Shown here piece by piece: positions 52,911-63,786 of a DNA stretch of 64,000 bases. Source of the stretch: Leguminivora glycinivorella. Its lineage: Eukaryota > Arthropoda > Insecta > Lepidoptera > Tortricidae. Below the pieces are notes generated by a model that made no database searches, was not told where the DNA came from, and saw only the letters and a program-made list of their open reading frames with translations. Where the stretch lies: NCBI RefSeq assembly GCF_023078275.1, contig NC_062978.1, positions 24,449,967-24,513,966 on the forward strand, given 5' to 3'. The translations under genes were made by a program, and so were the position numbers. How positions within the stretch are numbered: position 1 is the stretch's first letter; every line of letters starts with the position of its first letter.

Positions 52911-53040
52911 TTAGCAATTAAGGGGTTGAACGCAAAACGAATTTCTCATATTATAGTGACAGGTTTCTAGCTCATCGCACACGCCAAGTAAAAGAACCCA
53001 TATCCCACAATCGACTTCAACGACACCCACGGTAGGAGAG

Positions 53041-53344
53041 GAATCACGGGTGGTGGAAATTCCGAGTAAAATTCGATGCGGATTTCACAAACGGCCACAG
53101 AACTACGAGGAAATAGTGTAAATCAATAAAAATGTTGCCATCAAAGGAGATTCTGTAAACTGATTTGGATCAGCGGTGACGAGAATCGTCGCAAAAATCA
53201 CTCTGGCGAATAAAATCATCAAGTGTTACATGGCCGGCTAGTTTAACATGGAGCTAGAAATAATATTGAAGTTTTTATGTTAATTTATTGAAATCTCAAT
53301 TAAGGCAAACGTAAACAACGCAAATTATTTAAAATGTATTTTTT
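53041..53344. other. No feature recognised
   Basis: No ORF, palindrome or repeat was seen. Confidence 0.3.
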
Positions 53345-53500
53345 TTTGGCGTAGGCGAGAGGCTGGCAACCTGTCACTGCAGTGTCACAGTTTCGTTTTC
53401 AGTCAACCCCTTATTTGCCAAGAGTGGCACTGAAACTTGAGTAGTTTCATGTGCTCTGCCTACCCCTTCATGGGACACAGGCGTGATTGTATGTATCATC
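53345..53500 (+). mobile_element. SINE-C copy
   Basis: GGCGTAGGCGAGAGGCTGGC to CAGGCGTGATTGTATGTAT, preceded by a T run. Confidence 0.85.
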
Positions 53501-53554
53501 ATCATAAACTTAAGAGTTAATCTCTTGTCGGTGGAGTATTTTCCAGCTTTTTAG

Positions 53555-54095
53555 GGTTCCGTAGTCAACTAGGAACCCTTATAGTTTCGCCATGTCTGTC
53601 TGTCCGTCCGTCCGTCCGTCCGTCCGCGGATAATCTCAGTAACCGTTAGCACTAGAAAGCTGAAATTTGGTACCAATATGTATATGAATCACGCCGACAA
53701 AGTGCAAAAATAAAAAATGGAAAAAAATGTTTTATTAGGGTACCCCCCCTACATGTAAAGTGGGGGCTGATATTTTTTTTCATTCCAACCCCAACGTGTG
53801 ATATGTTGTTGGATAGGTATTTAAAAATGAATAAGGGTTTACTAAGATCGTTTTTTGATAATATTTATATTTTCGGAAATAATCGCTCCTAAAGGAAAAA
53901 AAAGTGCGTCCCCCCCCCTCTAACTTTTGAACCATATGTTTAAAAAATATGAAAAAAATCACAAAAGTAGAACTTTATAAAGACTTTCTAGGAAAATTGT
54001 TTTGAACTTGATAGGTTGAGTAGTTTTTGAGAAAAATACGGAAAACTACGGAACCCTACACTGAGCGTGGCCCGACACGCTCTTGGCCGGTTTTT
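53555..54095 (+). repeat. ~540-bp lepidopteran repeat with partly inverted ends
   Basis: TTAGGGTTCCGTAGTCAACT with a (GTCC)n tract at the left. At the right CTACGGAACCCTA, then GAGCGTGGCCCGACACGCTC (7-bp hairpin) and TTGGCCGGTTTTT. Class unassigned. Confidence 0.7.
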
Positions 54096-54535
54096 CTATT
54101 ATATGCCAGCTCTTTGACTCTTTGATACGACACGGCCCCTACTCTTTCTTTTATTTGGTCCATGTAGCTGCGTCTGGGCTTTCCTCGACCTCTCTTATGT
54201 CCAATCCGTCCCTCCAGAATAGTAATAAAAAAGTGGTCGTGTCTCATCAAATGTCCGATCATTTTTCCGCGTCTATTTTCAATCGTTTTCAGGATGGCTC
54301 GTCTTTCATTTACTCTTCGTAACACCTCCTCATTCGTAATCTTATCTCTCCAACTAATTCCCTCCATTCGTCTCCAGCACCACATTTCAAACGCTTCCAT
54401 TCTCTTCCTATCTCTTAGGGTCATTGTCCACGTTTCACATCCATAAAGGGCTATACTCCAGGAGTACACCTTGATCAGAAGTTTCTTGTTTTTGCATGAC
54501 AAACGGGATTTCAACAATTGTCTCTTCTGGTTGAA
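54090..54535 (-). CDS. LINE RT C-terminal fragment
   Basis: From FNQKRQLLKSRLS (no ATG; homology starts before the first possible start) the frame runs through VYSWSIALYGCETWTM, MEAFEMWCWRRMEGISW, KITNEEVLRRVNERRAILKT, MIGHLMRHD and KRGRGKPRRSYMDQIKERVG. This order is the C-terminus of RTE-like LINE RT proteins. The open frame continues to 54056, but its last ~11 residues come from the neighbouring repeat, so the junction is near 54090. About 145 uninterrupted codons; 5'-truncated. Confidence 0.8.
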
Positions 54536-55374
54536 AGAGCAATCCTCGCAACGATTGTATTTATGTATGTATTTAATTTTAACTTTTTTTGGTTACTTTA
54601 TTTACGTGCTAAAGTAAATATATGTCAATGGTGAAGCCATCACACATTCGAATACTTTTCCAGCGATATTTCTGTTTTTTTATGTAGAAATATTCAATAT
54701 TATTCGTAAAACTGGCACCTATAGCTATTTTTTTTTAAGTTTAATGGTCACACATTGTGACAGCCGCGAAAACCTTTTTAAAAAAGGTATTATGAAATGC
54801 TGAATCCAGCTCGTTAGTGAAAACCTCTAGACGATCAACACATAACCATTTTACTTAGACCCCCGACTTCTTTAATAGCTGTAGGTGTGCAGAGGTCAGT
54901 CTTATATTGGTTCCAGTCGGGCCTAAGTCGACAAAAAGAACTGACAGGGATTTCTGAAAAATGTCGAATTTGTAAAAGAAATAATCTTGTGAAATCTCTT
55001 GTTGAGGTTTTTCTGCGGAAATATTGCCTTTATGTTGTGGGTGATTTCTGATTTATCACAGGTAGAGGCAAAGTAAGTAGAGTTCACAGACATCTTTACA
55101 AGCCAATATGCCAAAAATATATTTGCATGTCACTAAGACGAGACGTTGACAAAAAGATCGTGTAAGTAAGTATATGGAAGAGCGACATAGAGGGAGATAC
55201 CAATGATACGCTACAGGGAAGGATCGGTTAACCACTTGTCTACGGTCATTGTCTATGGTTTGGTCTCGTCTATAGTGCTATCTTTACCAACATCGGAGAT
55301 ACGATACACAAACCTACAATTATAAAAAGCATTTTTTTTTACGCAAAAGTTAAAAGTTGCAAAAAAAAGTGGCG
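54536..55374. other. No feature recognised
   Basis: AT-rich; short open frames without motifs. Confidence 0.3.
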
Positions 55375-55446
55375 CAGTTGGAAGCGGGATGGCCCCGGCA
55401 AGGCCAGAGGTCGCAGGTTCAAGTCCTGCCGGAGGTGTGATTTTTT
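55375..55446 (+). tRNA. tRNA-like sequence (pseudo-tRNA or SINE head)
   Basis: TGGCGCAGTTGGAAGCG fits a D-arm/A box. TGGCC-CCGGCAA-GGCCA makes a perfect anticodon stem and GCAGG-TTCAAGT-CCTGC a perfect T arm. Position 33 is C rather than T and the acceptor 3' strand (CGGAGGTG) has no 5' partner, so it is not a functional tRNA gene. The apparent anticodon would be GGC. Confidence 0.6.
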
Positions 55447-55780
55447 TTTTCATTTTTCCTTTAATTTAAAAATATTAAAAGTTGCACTTATAGAATCGAC
55501 AGGGAACATCAGCGAAGCCTTATTGATCGACTGTGTTAACAGATAGCTCTCGGCGCATTCTACTGTGAAATGTTATCAATTACCATGATGAAACCTTGAT
55601 GCTTGTCGAGGGGCAAAACAAATTCTGGTAATAGGACATTTTGTGTTTCACAATTCATAATGTATGAAAAATTTTTCGCTGCTGCATTAACAAGGAGCTA
55701 AAACGCCTAAAACTGAGCATGAAAAATAATAAGCCTATACCGACCTATTAGGTACGTGCCGCTCGACCTTTCAATCTGGG
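55447..55780. other. No feature recognised
   Basis: Nothing beyond flanking T runs. Confidence 0.3.
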
Positions 55781-55925
55781 CATTTAATTAAATTAAATTA
55801 TTATAGTTCAATTAATTAATTAATTATAATTAAGTTAAATATCATTTTAAGATATATTATAAGGTACAGATTGTAACGACCATGTTGTGACAATAAATCA
55901 TTTATCTATCTATCTATCTTTATCT
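55781..55925 (+). repeat. LINE 3' end with (ATCT)n tail
   Basis: AACGACCATGTTGTGACAAT then AAATCATTTATC and repeated TATC units. CR1-group style terminus. Confidence 0.7.
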
Positions 55926-56401
55926 ATCATATTCTGTAACGAAAAGTTTTCTTATAGATGCAGTCAAGATGATGCAAAAACGAATCCATACATAAATATC
56001 TGAAAAAATATTGTTGCTAAATTGTTATTTTTTTTAAGATATTATAATAGTCAAAAAGTTTGCAAAAATGTACTCAATAAACTTGCCAAATGGCTCAATA
56101 AGTTGCAAAATTTATCAACACACAAGCGTAGCCCGTGCGTAGCCCGATCGAAAAGCTGGCAACTGACGGCGCCACTCAAATAAAGAAAAAAAAAATCATG
56201 GCCTAATGTGCCAAAATGTCTACTAAAAAGTTTCTAACTAAGAATATTTATATGTTCATCATATCGGATTAGAAATAAAAAATCAAAACTTTGCTAAACT
56301 GCAATTTGGCTTTGGTTTAATAATGTACCCAATAAAGTTACCAAATAGTTCCAAAAACTTGCTAAAATCAACACAACACATTGAGCGAAGTTCGATCGAC
56401 C
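55926..56401. other. No feature recognised
   Basis: GGCAACTGACGGCGCCACTC at 56158 recurs as GGCAACTGACAGCGCCACTC at 56717, so the MITE cluster between sits in an older repeated unit. Confidence 0.5.
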
Positions 56402-56712
56402 AGCCTGCGTAGCCGAATGGCAAACGCCAGACGCCGACAGAAATGCAGTCTGGGTACGTAGCCGAACGGCACAAACGCTCACGAAACGCAACGCTCGTAG
56501 ATATCTATCTCTATCGCTCTTGCCTTGCGTATTGGCGCGACAGAGCCGGACTACATTTGGCGGCGTTTTGTTTTCGTTTCGCGCTTTCGCGTCGCAGAAA
56601 TGCCAATCGGCTACGGCACCTGGCTCTATCGCGCCAATCCGAAAGAGCGATAGAGATAGATAGCTACGAAACAGATATTATCGAGAGCGTTTGTGCATTT
56701 GGCTACGTAATA
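56402..56712. mobile_element. Cluster of three CAGG-MITE pieces
   Basis: TAGCCGAATGG-type ends at 56410, 56459 and 56610 and ATTTGGCTACG at 56696 show one near-complete and two partial copies joined side by side. Confidence 0.75.
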
Positions 56713-56984
56713 CCGAGCTGGCAACTGACAGCGCCACTCAAATAAAGATAAAAAAGTTTTCATGGCGGCACGCACCTTGTAACCACCCTTTTACAGTGTA
56801 ATTCGGTGTAAAATTACTTCTCATTCGTTTTATTTGCATTTGGGGTTTCAGGGTTTGAGGGTATAAATTCGAATGTAGCAATGGTAAAACTCGTATAATG
56901 ATGTCTCTTTTTTGGAGGTCATGAAGTCATATAATCACTAAGTACTCAAATATAATATGTATGTATTCCGATATTTTAAATTTT

Positions 56985-57535
56985 GCCCGCGGCTTCGTTC
57001 GCGTTAAATTCGAACTCCATACAAAATTCAAAATATTTATTTAGCAAATAAGCCACAGGGGCACTTTTACACGTCACATACATTTTAACATATTTTTTAT
57101 ATTTGAATTTAAATTACACAATTGATACAATACTAATTTTACCTAATGTATAACGCTACTACAATTTATATTAGAGATGTATAAGGTCTCAAGCCGAATT
57201 ACAACTAAAAGTACACAATATAAAAAAAAGTACAAATAGACATAAAAATGAAAGTCTAAAATTACTTTAGAGGTACAAATGACTCTAAATGTCACAACTT
57301 AAGATAACATGTATTACTATACTTAATCTATACAAACTTCTACCCCTCATTTTATGGAAGTGGGGGCCGGGAGAGAGAGAAAAAGTATTAGCTTATGTCA
57401 CTCTCCATCCCTTCAACTATCTCCACTTAAATAAATAACGTCAATTCGTCGCTCCGTTTCGCCGTGAAAGACGGACAATCTAACAGAACACACACACTTT
57501 ACCATTTATTATATTAAAGTACTTATGGATAAGCA
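56985..57535 (+). repeat. Rep-C interrupted by a LINE 3' fragment
   Basis: TTTGCCCGCGGCTTCGTTCG starts it and CATTTATTATATTAAAGTAC ends it. Between them 57020-57350 is a minus-strand LINE end (AATATTTATTTAGCAAATAA at its tail), with a CATACAAA-like repeat at both junctions. Confidence 0.7.
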
Positions 57536-57768
57536 ATGTTATGCTTCTAAAAATGTTATCTACCTCTATATTCAACATCAGTAAGTTCATAGTGTTCATA
57601 CCACAACCCTTTCCGAAATGGATGATATGACAAGCCAAAGGTCACTGACCGCAGCCGGTAAGCCGATCCGATTGTCGGCCGATCCGATTCCGATTAGGCG
57701 CACACGCGACAAAAAGCGGCATTCGAACTGTTTATAATGTGATATTGGTATGATTGATTTAACATTAA

Positions 57769-57909
57769 CCCCCTTATTCGTAAACGTTCACTGAAGTTAT
57801 CAAGCCGATAAAGTTCCTTTGTCCCTTTCCGACGTATTGTTGTGATAGAAAGGGACAATCGAACTTTATCGGCTTGGTAACTTTAGTGAACGTGTATGAA
57901 ATAAGGGGG
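57769..57909. mobile_element. 141-bp MITE with TAA duplication
   Basis: CCCCCTTATTCGTAAACGTT and its partner AACGTGTATGAAATAAGGGGG with ~60-bp arms. TAA at 57766-57768 and 57910-57912. Half copy at 22645. Confidence 0.85.
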
Positions 57910-57912
57910 TAA

Positions 57913-58144
57913 AACTAGATATAATATGATGACCCCTACCTTGACTGCACTATACATTTTCGGAGTATTTTCAAATCAGTAGGTACCCATATTCCGTAAA
58001 GTGTATAAGTATGTAGTTGAATTACATCTATTTCAACACAGAATCGTCAAAAATACGTTTCGATTTTAGAAATTAAGAAATATTCTTATTTAATTCATAA
58101 TAATTCATCGTAAATTAAAATTACTATTAGGTAAGTGGCAACTT
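57913..58144. other. No feature recognised
   Basis: AT-rich, nothing recognisable. Confidence 0.3.
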
Positions 58145-58240
58145 TTTTTTTCTATAGCCTCTATAATGTGTCCCACTGCTGGGCCAAGGCCTCCCCTGTT
58201 TTCCGCCATTCGTCGCGGCTCTGTGCGTGCTCATGATCAA
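58145..58240 (-). pseudogene. LINE RT C-terminal remnant
   Basis: Minus-strand frame SRDEWRKTGEALAQQWDTL ends at a stop. This is the familiar terminus of an RTE-like lepidopteran LINE. Confidence 0.6.
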
Positions 58241-58832
58241 AATCAAAATTATGAATCAAAATTTACCTACATGTAGATACACAAAATATTTCATTGAAGT
58301 ATCGACAATATTCGCCAGTAAAAATTAGTAATGTGACAGACGGACAGACATACATCCTTCCTCCGGTACGGAACCTTTCTTTGAAAATAGAAAAATAAAT
58401 CAATAATTGGACACCAATGACACCACATGCATTTTTGATGATATAGTTTACTTACCTACCGTAAAATGTTTAATTTGTCTAGGTAATATGAAACTGTCAT
58501 TAAACTAAACACAGTCATTAATCCAATTACATTTTGCCACGGAATTAAAATGAATGACTGAACATGACATCAAATCATGAACAGATTAAAAACCTCGAAT
58601 ACCTCTTAAGCATCGAATGATAAAGAGTAAAAGACGGCGCCACAAGTCAACACATTAATCTGATGTTTACATACCTGTGTATTATATTTGGCTGAATATT
58701 TTCTGCTAAGTACTTATTTATGTAGAGTATTATACTGAATCTCTACTGAAGTTGCGACTCAATAAATGGTTGATAAATATTACGGGCTATGCACGGTACT
58801 TTACAAATAGGTAAGTAACATCAAACACATTA
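58241..58832. other. No feature recognised
   Basis: ACGGACAGACATACATCCTT near 58342 is a short Rep-like fragment. Otherwise nothing was recognised. Confidence 0.3.
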
Positions 58833-58969
58833 AGTAAGGTGCATTAGGGTAATTCCGAATGACAGAAATGCTCGGGTAATTTCTAAAGGGGAATCTTGAT
58901 ATGACGGAAATAATGGTGATTTTTATGCGACTCGGAAGACTTTCGGAATTACCCTGATGCACCTTACTA
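58833..58969. mobile_element. ~137-bp MITE
   Basis: AGTAAGGTGCATTAGGGTAA pairs with TTACCCTGATGCACCTTACT. Probable TA-type flanks. Confidence 0.8.
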
Positions 58970-59009
58970 AAAATGTTTCTAAGAAAAAACAGAGCTACTT
59001 ACAATGTAT

Positions 59010-59385
59010 GAAAAAACTCACGTCTGTATTGCCCAAATGGGCAGGCAGAGCACATGACACTGCTAAAGTTTCAGTGCCATATCCATCAATTATGAAGTCG
59101 AATGAAACCGATACCTATTACAGTAACAGGTAGCCAGCCCATAGCCCACACCACCACTGAACCCGTATCCCGCAGTCGACTTCTACAACACCCATGGGAA
59201 GAAAGGGGGTGGTGTAATTCTCAACCCGTCACCACACGAGGATATTATATACATTAAGACTTACCGTTTATTATTTAAATATGTATGGTACTTATATAAA
59301 AACTAACTTAAAAACTATCAGAGATCACCCCTACCCCTCTGGGAAACAGGCGTGATTGTATGTATGTATGTATGTATGTATGTTA
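59010..59385 (-). mobile_element. Old long-form SINE-C with (TATG)n
   Basis: GGCAGAGCACATGACACTGC, AAGTTTCAGTGCCATATCC and ATCCCGCAGTCGACTTCTAC to CTCAACCCGTCACCACACGA. A separate plus-strand SINE-C tail with (TATG)n lies at 59330-59385. Confidence 0.65.
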
Positions 59386-59529
59386 AAAACTATAATAACC
59401 TAAGTATATTTAAGTACAACTAGGTTTTTTTTTCGTGTATGATATCTATTACAATTTATATATAAGTAATAGTTTATTTAATTTGTAGTCGAGTCTTTAG
59501 TGTTCTTTACATATCCCGCACCTTTTTTG

Positions 59530-59652
59530 GTCTTCTCTGTTTGGCCTAAAGGTTGACTGGTAGAGAATGCCATGTAGCATTAAGTCCGCCTTTTGTAACT
59601 GTATATTTTTACTGTGCAATAAAGTTTAACTATAAGTAAAAAAAAATACATT
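59530..59652 (+). repeat. LINE 3' end with poly(A)
   Basis: GCATTAAGTCCGCCTTTTGT, GTGCAATAAAGTTTAA and an A run. Confidence 0.7.
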
Positions 59653-60000
59653 AATGGGCTTGGTATTCACCAGCTAATCTTAACTTCTGTAATCGATAAG
59701 ATATTAACGACTTCATAACTGCTTCCACCCTTTGGCTGTTTGCCGAGCACTCATAATACTCATATCTTTATCGGCTATATCGCGTCGCTAGCTTATGGTT
59801 GTCGCGTCGTTATCATATCGTTGTCGCGTCGTTATCATATCGTTGTCGCGTCGTTATCATGTCGCCATCAATTAACGAACGATTGTCGAAAACGGTTGTT
59901 TGCTTTAATTGTCGGACGTTGAACTGGCCTAGATTTGAAAAAGATATACATGGTTGTTTCTGAATTCGGGAGCTTTTTATATGAGACGGGAGGCTAACGA
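59653..60000. other. No gene; short tandem repeat
   Basis: TTATCATATCGTTGTCGCGTCG is repeated about 2.5 times at 59800-59860. Confidence 0.6.
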
Positions 60001-60100
60001 GAAGAAGGATCACCTGATTGTACGCTATCACTGCCTCCTATGGACACCCAAAACAAGAGAAGACTTGTAGTTGTCTTTAAATTGGAATATGCTCGGCGCT
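60001..60100 (+). repeat. Fragment of the 47090 repeat
   Basis: GATCACCTGATTGTACGCTA and CTATGGACACCCAAAACAAG. Confidence 0.5.
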
Positions 60101-60322
60101 CGTTTCTTGGTGGTTTAGTACTTGCTTCGTTATTGTTGGTTAACATAAGGAAGAATAAAAAAAAACTAGCAAAAGTAAATTTAAGAAACAATTTGTAAAG
60201 AAAATCTGAATTAAATTTGTAAAATCTTCCTTAAACTTGACTCACGCATGAGTAAATACTTATCTTCGCCTGATAACTAGGTATTTTACTCTAATCTACA
60301 AAATAAAGTAATATTATGTATA

Positions 60323-60400
60323 CTATCAGCTGTAAAAGTGCATAAAGAAATGATTAATGAATGAATTGATAAATTCGCCATGCACTTTTGCTGCTGATAG
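60323..60400. mobile_element. 78-bp MITE with TA duplication, copy 2
   Basis: CTATCAGCTGTAAAAGTGCA and TGCACTTTTGCTGCTGATAG, TA on both sides. Same family as 13916. Confidence 0.85.
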
Positions 60401-60474
60401 TACAATAATTATTGTATTGCCTGTCATTAAACTCTGAAAATTAATACTAAATAAGAAGTCCTCAGCAGCATACA

Positions 60475-60730
60475 TAACCTAACCTAACAAAACCACAAAA
60501 TTAAAATTTTGAAAAAACCCCCGACCGCGTCATACTAGACCGATTCTCATGGAACATGGCTAAGAACACTCCCGACTAACTCAGCTTTCATACAAAAAAA
60601 ACAAATTCAAATCGGTTCATCCGTTCGGGAGCTACGATGCCACAGACAGACACACACACAGACAGACAGACAGACAGACAGACACGTCAAACTTATAACA
60701 CCCCGTCGTTTTTGCGTCGGGGGTTAAAAA
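60475..60730 (-). repeat. Rep-A copy
   Basis: CACAAAATTAAAATTTTG to CGTTTTTGCGTCGGGGGTTA with (ACAG)n. Confidence 0.85.
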
Positions 60731-61039
60731 TACAGCAATGGCGGACGGATAATAAGCCCACATATAAAAGTTGATTCATAACTCTGAAGTATTCTAAAGA
60801 CATCATACAAATGGAAATAACTGCTTATTCCTCAAACATACAAATTGCTATAAAACACCCTCCCAATTCGTATTTGGAGACATGTCAACTCGTTTTACAA
60901 ATCGGAAAAGAAGATTTTAGATTACACCGCGTCGAATTCTGTATGAATAACCACAATGAAAAAAAATTGGGAAAAGCCCCTGATATTAGTGCACCGATTT
61001 TTATTAATTTCAGCTTCCAAACAAAAAAAAAAACAAATC
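60731..61039. other. Unrecognised 79-codon open frame
   Basis: An ATG frame at 60811-61050 has no known motif and ends inside the SINE-B tail, so I do not call it a gene. Confidence 0.25.
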
Positions 61040-61400
61040 TAAATAAATAAATATTATAGGACATTCTTGCATAGTCCCACCGTAAGCTCAAGAAAGCTTG
61101 TGTTGTGGGTACTCAGACAACGATATATATAATATACAAATACTAATATGTGAGTGTGTTTAGTAAAACGTCCCACTTTGTCGATTACCATTAAGGCGAG
61201 ATTTACTTGTATTTTTATATGAATAAACTGACAAAACGGCTTTATAGCAGTTGACAAAGTGGGACGTTTTGCCGTGCACACTCACATATATACATAGAAA
61301 ACATCCATGACTCAGGAACAAAATATCTGTGATCATCACACAAATAAATGCCCTTACCGGGATTCGAACCCGGGGCCGCGGCTTAGCAGGCAGGGTCAGT
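61040..61400 (-). mobile_element. SINE-B interrupted by a MITE
   Basis: Tail and 3' body at 61040-61146, 5' body and tRNA-like head (GGGTTCGAATCCCGG near 61360) at 61289-61400. Confidence 0.85.
61149..61286. mobile_element. 138-bp MITE with TA duplication inside SINE-B
   Basis: TGTGAGTGTGTTTAG...AAACGTCCCACTTTGTC and GACAAAGTGGGACGTTTTGC...CACACTCACA, arms ~36 bp, TA at 61147-61148 and 61287-61288. Confidence 0.9.
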
Positions 61401-61409
61401 GACCCGTAA

Positions 61410-61675
61410 ATCGGTTCATCTGTTCGAAAGTTCAGACAGACGCACACAAACGACAGACACGTCAAACTTATAACACCCCGTCGTTTTTGCGTCGGGGGTT
61501 AAAAATTTGTAGATTGTTTGGTTCCGCTAGCTCCCGTAGCTCCCGAACGGATGAACCGATTTAGATTTAGTTTTTTTTTTTGTTTGAAAGCTGAGTTAGT
61601 CGGGAGTGTTCTTAGCCATGTTTCATAAAAATCGGTCCATGTCGAGACTTTTTTTCAATTTTTTTATTTTGTGGT
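61410..61675. repeat. Two Rep-A pieces head to head
   Basis: A minus-strand piece ends GCGTCGGGGGTTAAAAA near 61506. A plus-strand piece from GTAGCTCCCGAACGGATGAA continues to TTTTATTTTGTGGTTG. Confidence 0.8.
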
Positions 61676-61752
61676 TGTTATTACGCTCCATGCTTGGACA
61701 GGGACACTAATGTGTCAAAATTCGATACGGTGTAAAGGCGGCTCTACACTCC

Positions 61753-61901
61753 CAGGGTGGCTAGCCGAATGGCACAATCGCTCACGAAACGAAGCGCTAG
61801 TAGATATCTATCTCTATCGCGCTTGCGTATTGGCGCGACAGAGCCAGCGGCGTATCGCTTTCGTTTGGCGTCGGAGAAATGCCATTCGGCTACGGGGCCT
61901 G
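61753..61901. mobile_element. CAGG-MITE, complete
   Basis: CAGGGTGGCTAGCCGAATGG to CCATTCGGCTACGGGGCCTG, 149 bp. Confidence 0.9.
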
Positions 61902-61904
61902 ATG

Positions 61905-62108
61905 TGTGACTGCTGCTGCGTTACCTATAGAACTCGTGCGCAGCGCAGCTGTGAAATGTCATCCAGTGAGTCATGCAATTTACCGCTTACGAGTTTATCC
62001 AGGTCGGCTAAGTATATACTGGACACTGGAGCCAGCTGTAATGTTTAGAATAAAAAAATATCGGGAGTCAATTGATTAAAGCGTCTGGTTATTTAAGACC
62101 ATACGGTA
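61905..62108 (+). pseudogene. LTR retrotransposon aspartic protease fragment
   Basis: The frame ends SAKYILDTGASCNV (62007-62048) before a stop. The DTGA active-site triad in a hydrophobic context and the following CNV are typical of gypsy-type retropepsins. Downstream codons in the same frame keep a plausible KKISG...LKR pattern with stops. No other pol or gag motif is nearby. Confidence 0.4.
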
Positions 62109-62507
62109 GGGGTCAATTCTCCATACAAACGGTGGTGCTCATCATTTTTTCTTTAATATATGACATCTTATTTCGATTTTTAACACAGTCATGTTAATCT
62201 ATAGATTATCTGTGCATCAGGTCATTCTACTCGAAAACAACATTTTCTGACTTTTAAGTATGAGGCATAAAAATCATTATGTCAGTGTTTGTTTTAACAT
62301 GAAGTAAGTTCGTATTCGATGACGTCACTACATCGCTGACAGCGTTTTCGGTGGCCAAAATAAAAAAATATACACACATTTTTAATCGGAAATACGTAGT
62401 AATCATACACTTTCAATACCCAAAATCTATTAATATTTTTTTTTATGTCAAATACTACAGAAGACAATCATATTTTATTGTGCCAAATTCGATATGAGTC
62501 TAATAGT
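62109..62507. other. Repeat start block, otherwise unrecognised
   Basis: GGGGTCAATTCTCCATACAA recurs from 41891. The rest differs from that copy. Confidence 0.4.
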
Positions 62508-62570
62508 AGCCTTATACTTTGCTTAGTTTGGAGCTAGGTGGATCACTGCGTGGTGTAAAGTCACATCTAA
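62508..62570 (+). mobile_element. SINE-B 3' fragment
   Basis: CTTTGCTTAGTTTGGAGCTA and GTGGATCACTG match 45858-45890. Confidence 0.55.
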
Positions 62571-62927
62571 TAATATACTGTCGAGCACTGGTACTCTATG
62601 GTTGAAACAATTCTTCAATAAGTAAATTATTTCCATCCAATTCTCCTTGTTCTTATACTTTTGTTTCTTTGATAAAGTGTTTTTCCAAGTTAAAGATCTA
62701 GGTTTAGATTCAGCACGCATACTTACTCAGTAACTAGGGACAAAGTTTGAAGATGCCTAAGTTTCTTTTGCTAAAAGTTACCAATTTTTTGTCTGTAACT
62801 TCATCCAAGTTACATGGCTGAGACTAGAATAATATTGTCCTTACCACAAGTTTGGCATGTCTGCTAAAGTCTGTGTTGCGAATTTTATTAATAGGTAATA
62901 CACTCCGTGATCTACGTAGGGTCCTGT
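62571..62927. other. No feature recognised
   Basis: Nothing recognisable on either strand. Confidence 0.3.
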
Positions 62928-63130
62928 TTTTAAGTCCTGACGCAAAAACGGCGAGACGATATAAGTTTGACGTGTCTGTCAGTCTGTGTTTGTGTCTGTC
63001 TGTGCTCCCGAACGGATGAACCGATTTAGATTCCTTTTTGTTTGAAATCTGAATTAGCCCGAAGTGTTCTTAGCCATTTTTGATAAAAAACGGTTAACTA
63101 TGTTGGTTTTTCAAAATTTAAATTTTATAA
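62928..63130 (+). repeat. Rep-A copy, diverged
   Basis: GACGCAAAAACGGCGAGACG, GTTTGACGTGTCTGTC and CCCGAACGGATGAACCGATT. Confidence 0.75.
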
Positions 63131-63151
63131 TTATGTACGCATACATTTCGA

Positions 63152-63472
63152 AGAGAAGCGCTGGTAGCCTAGCGGTAAGTGCGTGCGACTTTCGTTCCGG
63201 AGGTCGCGAGTTCGAACCCCAGCTCGAACCAAAGAGTTTTTCGGAACTTATGCGCGAAATATCATTTGATATTTTGCCAGTCGCTTTTCGGTGAAGGAAA
63301 ACATCGTGAGTCAATAAGATCTAGTTACCCTTCGGGTTGGAAGGTCAGATGGCAGTCGCTTTCGTAAAACTATAGTGCCTACGCCAAATCTTGGGATTAG
63401 TTGTCAAAGCGGACCCCAGGCTCCCATGAGCCGTGGCAAATGCCGGGATAACGCAAGGAGGATGATGTACGT
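63152..63472 (+). mobile_element. SINE-A, complete, plus strand
   Basis: AGCGCTGGTAGCCTAGCGGT (A box), GAGTTCGAACCCC (B box) and the body to GCCGGGATAACGCAAGGAGG. ATGTACGCA and ATGTACGTA flank it as a possible duplication. Confidence 0.85.
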
Positions 63473-63631
63473 ACGTTTAGATTTTGATCTCACTGATATC
63501 ATTAAGGCATTGGTTGTTATGATGACCCATCGTGGACGACGTCCAGCGGTAAAAACTTAAAACCGTTTATTTCTGAGAGTTTTCGGCCCGTACCTCCTTG
63601 ACCATCATCATCATCATCTCATCAACGTCAT

Positions 63632-63786
63632 CTGCGTGTGTAGCCGAATGGCCCAAACGCTCACGAAAAAAATGCTTATAGATATCTCTGTCGCTCTTTC
63701 ATATTGGCGCGACAGAGCCAGACTGCCTTTCGCAGCGTTTCGTTTTCGTTTCGCGTCGTAAAAATGCCATTCGGCTACGGGGTCTG
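63632..63786. mobile_element. CAGG-MITE copy
   Basis: GTGTAGCCGAATGGCCCAAA to GCCATTCGGCTACGGGGTCTG. Confidence 0.85.

Larger units (their letters stand above)
52610..53040 (-). mobile_element. Old SINE-C interrupted by nested MITEs
   Basis: GCACATGAAACTACGAGGTT at 52626 continues after the insertion as AATTAAGGGGTTGAACGC, GTGACAGGTTTCTAGCTC and CCATATCCCACAATCGACTT. Confidence 0.7.

Noticed and set aside
55253..55453. Frame with PPAGLEPATSGLAG
   Set aside because: A familiar artefact of translating tRNA-like sequences antisense; the DNA is explained by the tRNA-like element at 55375.
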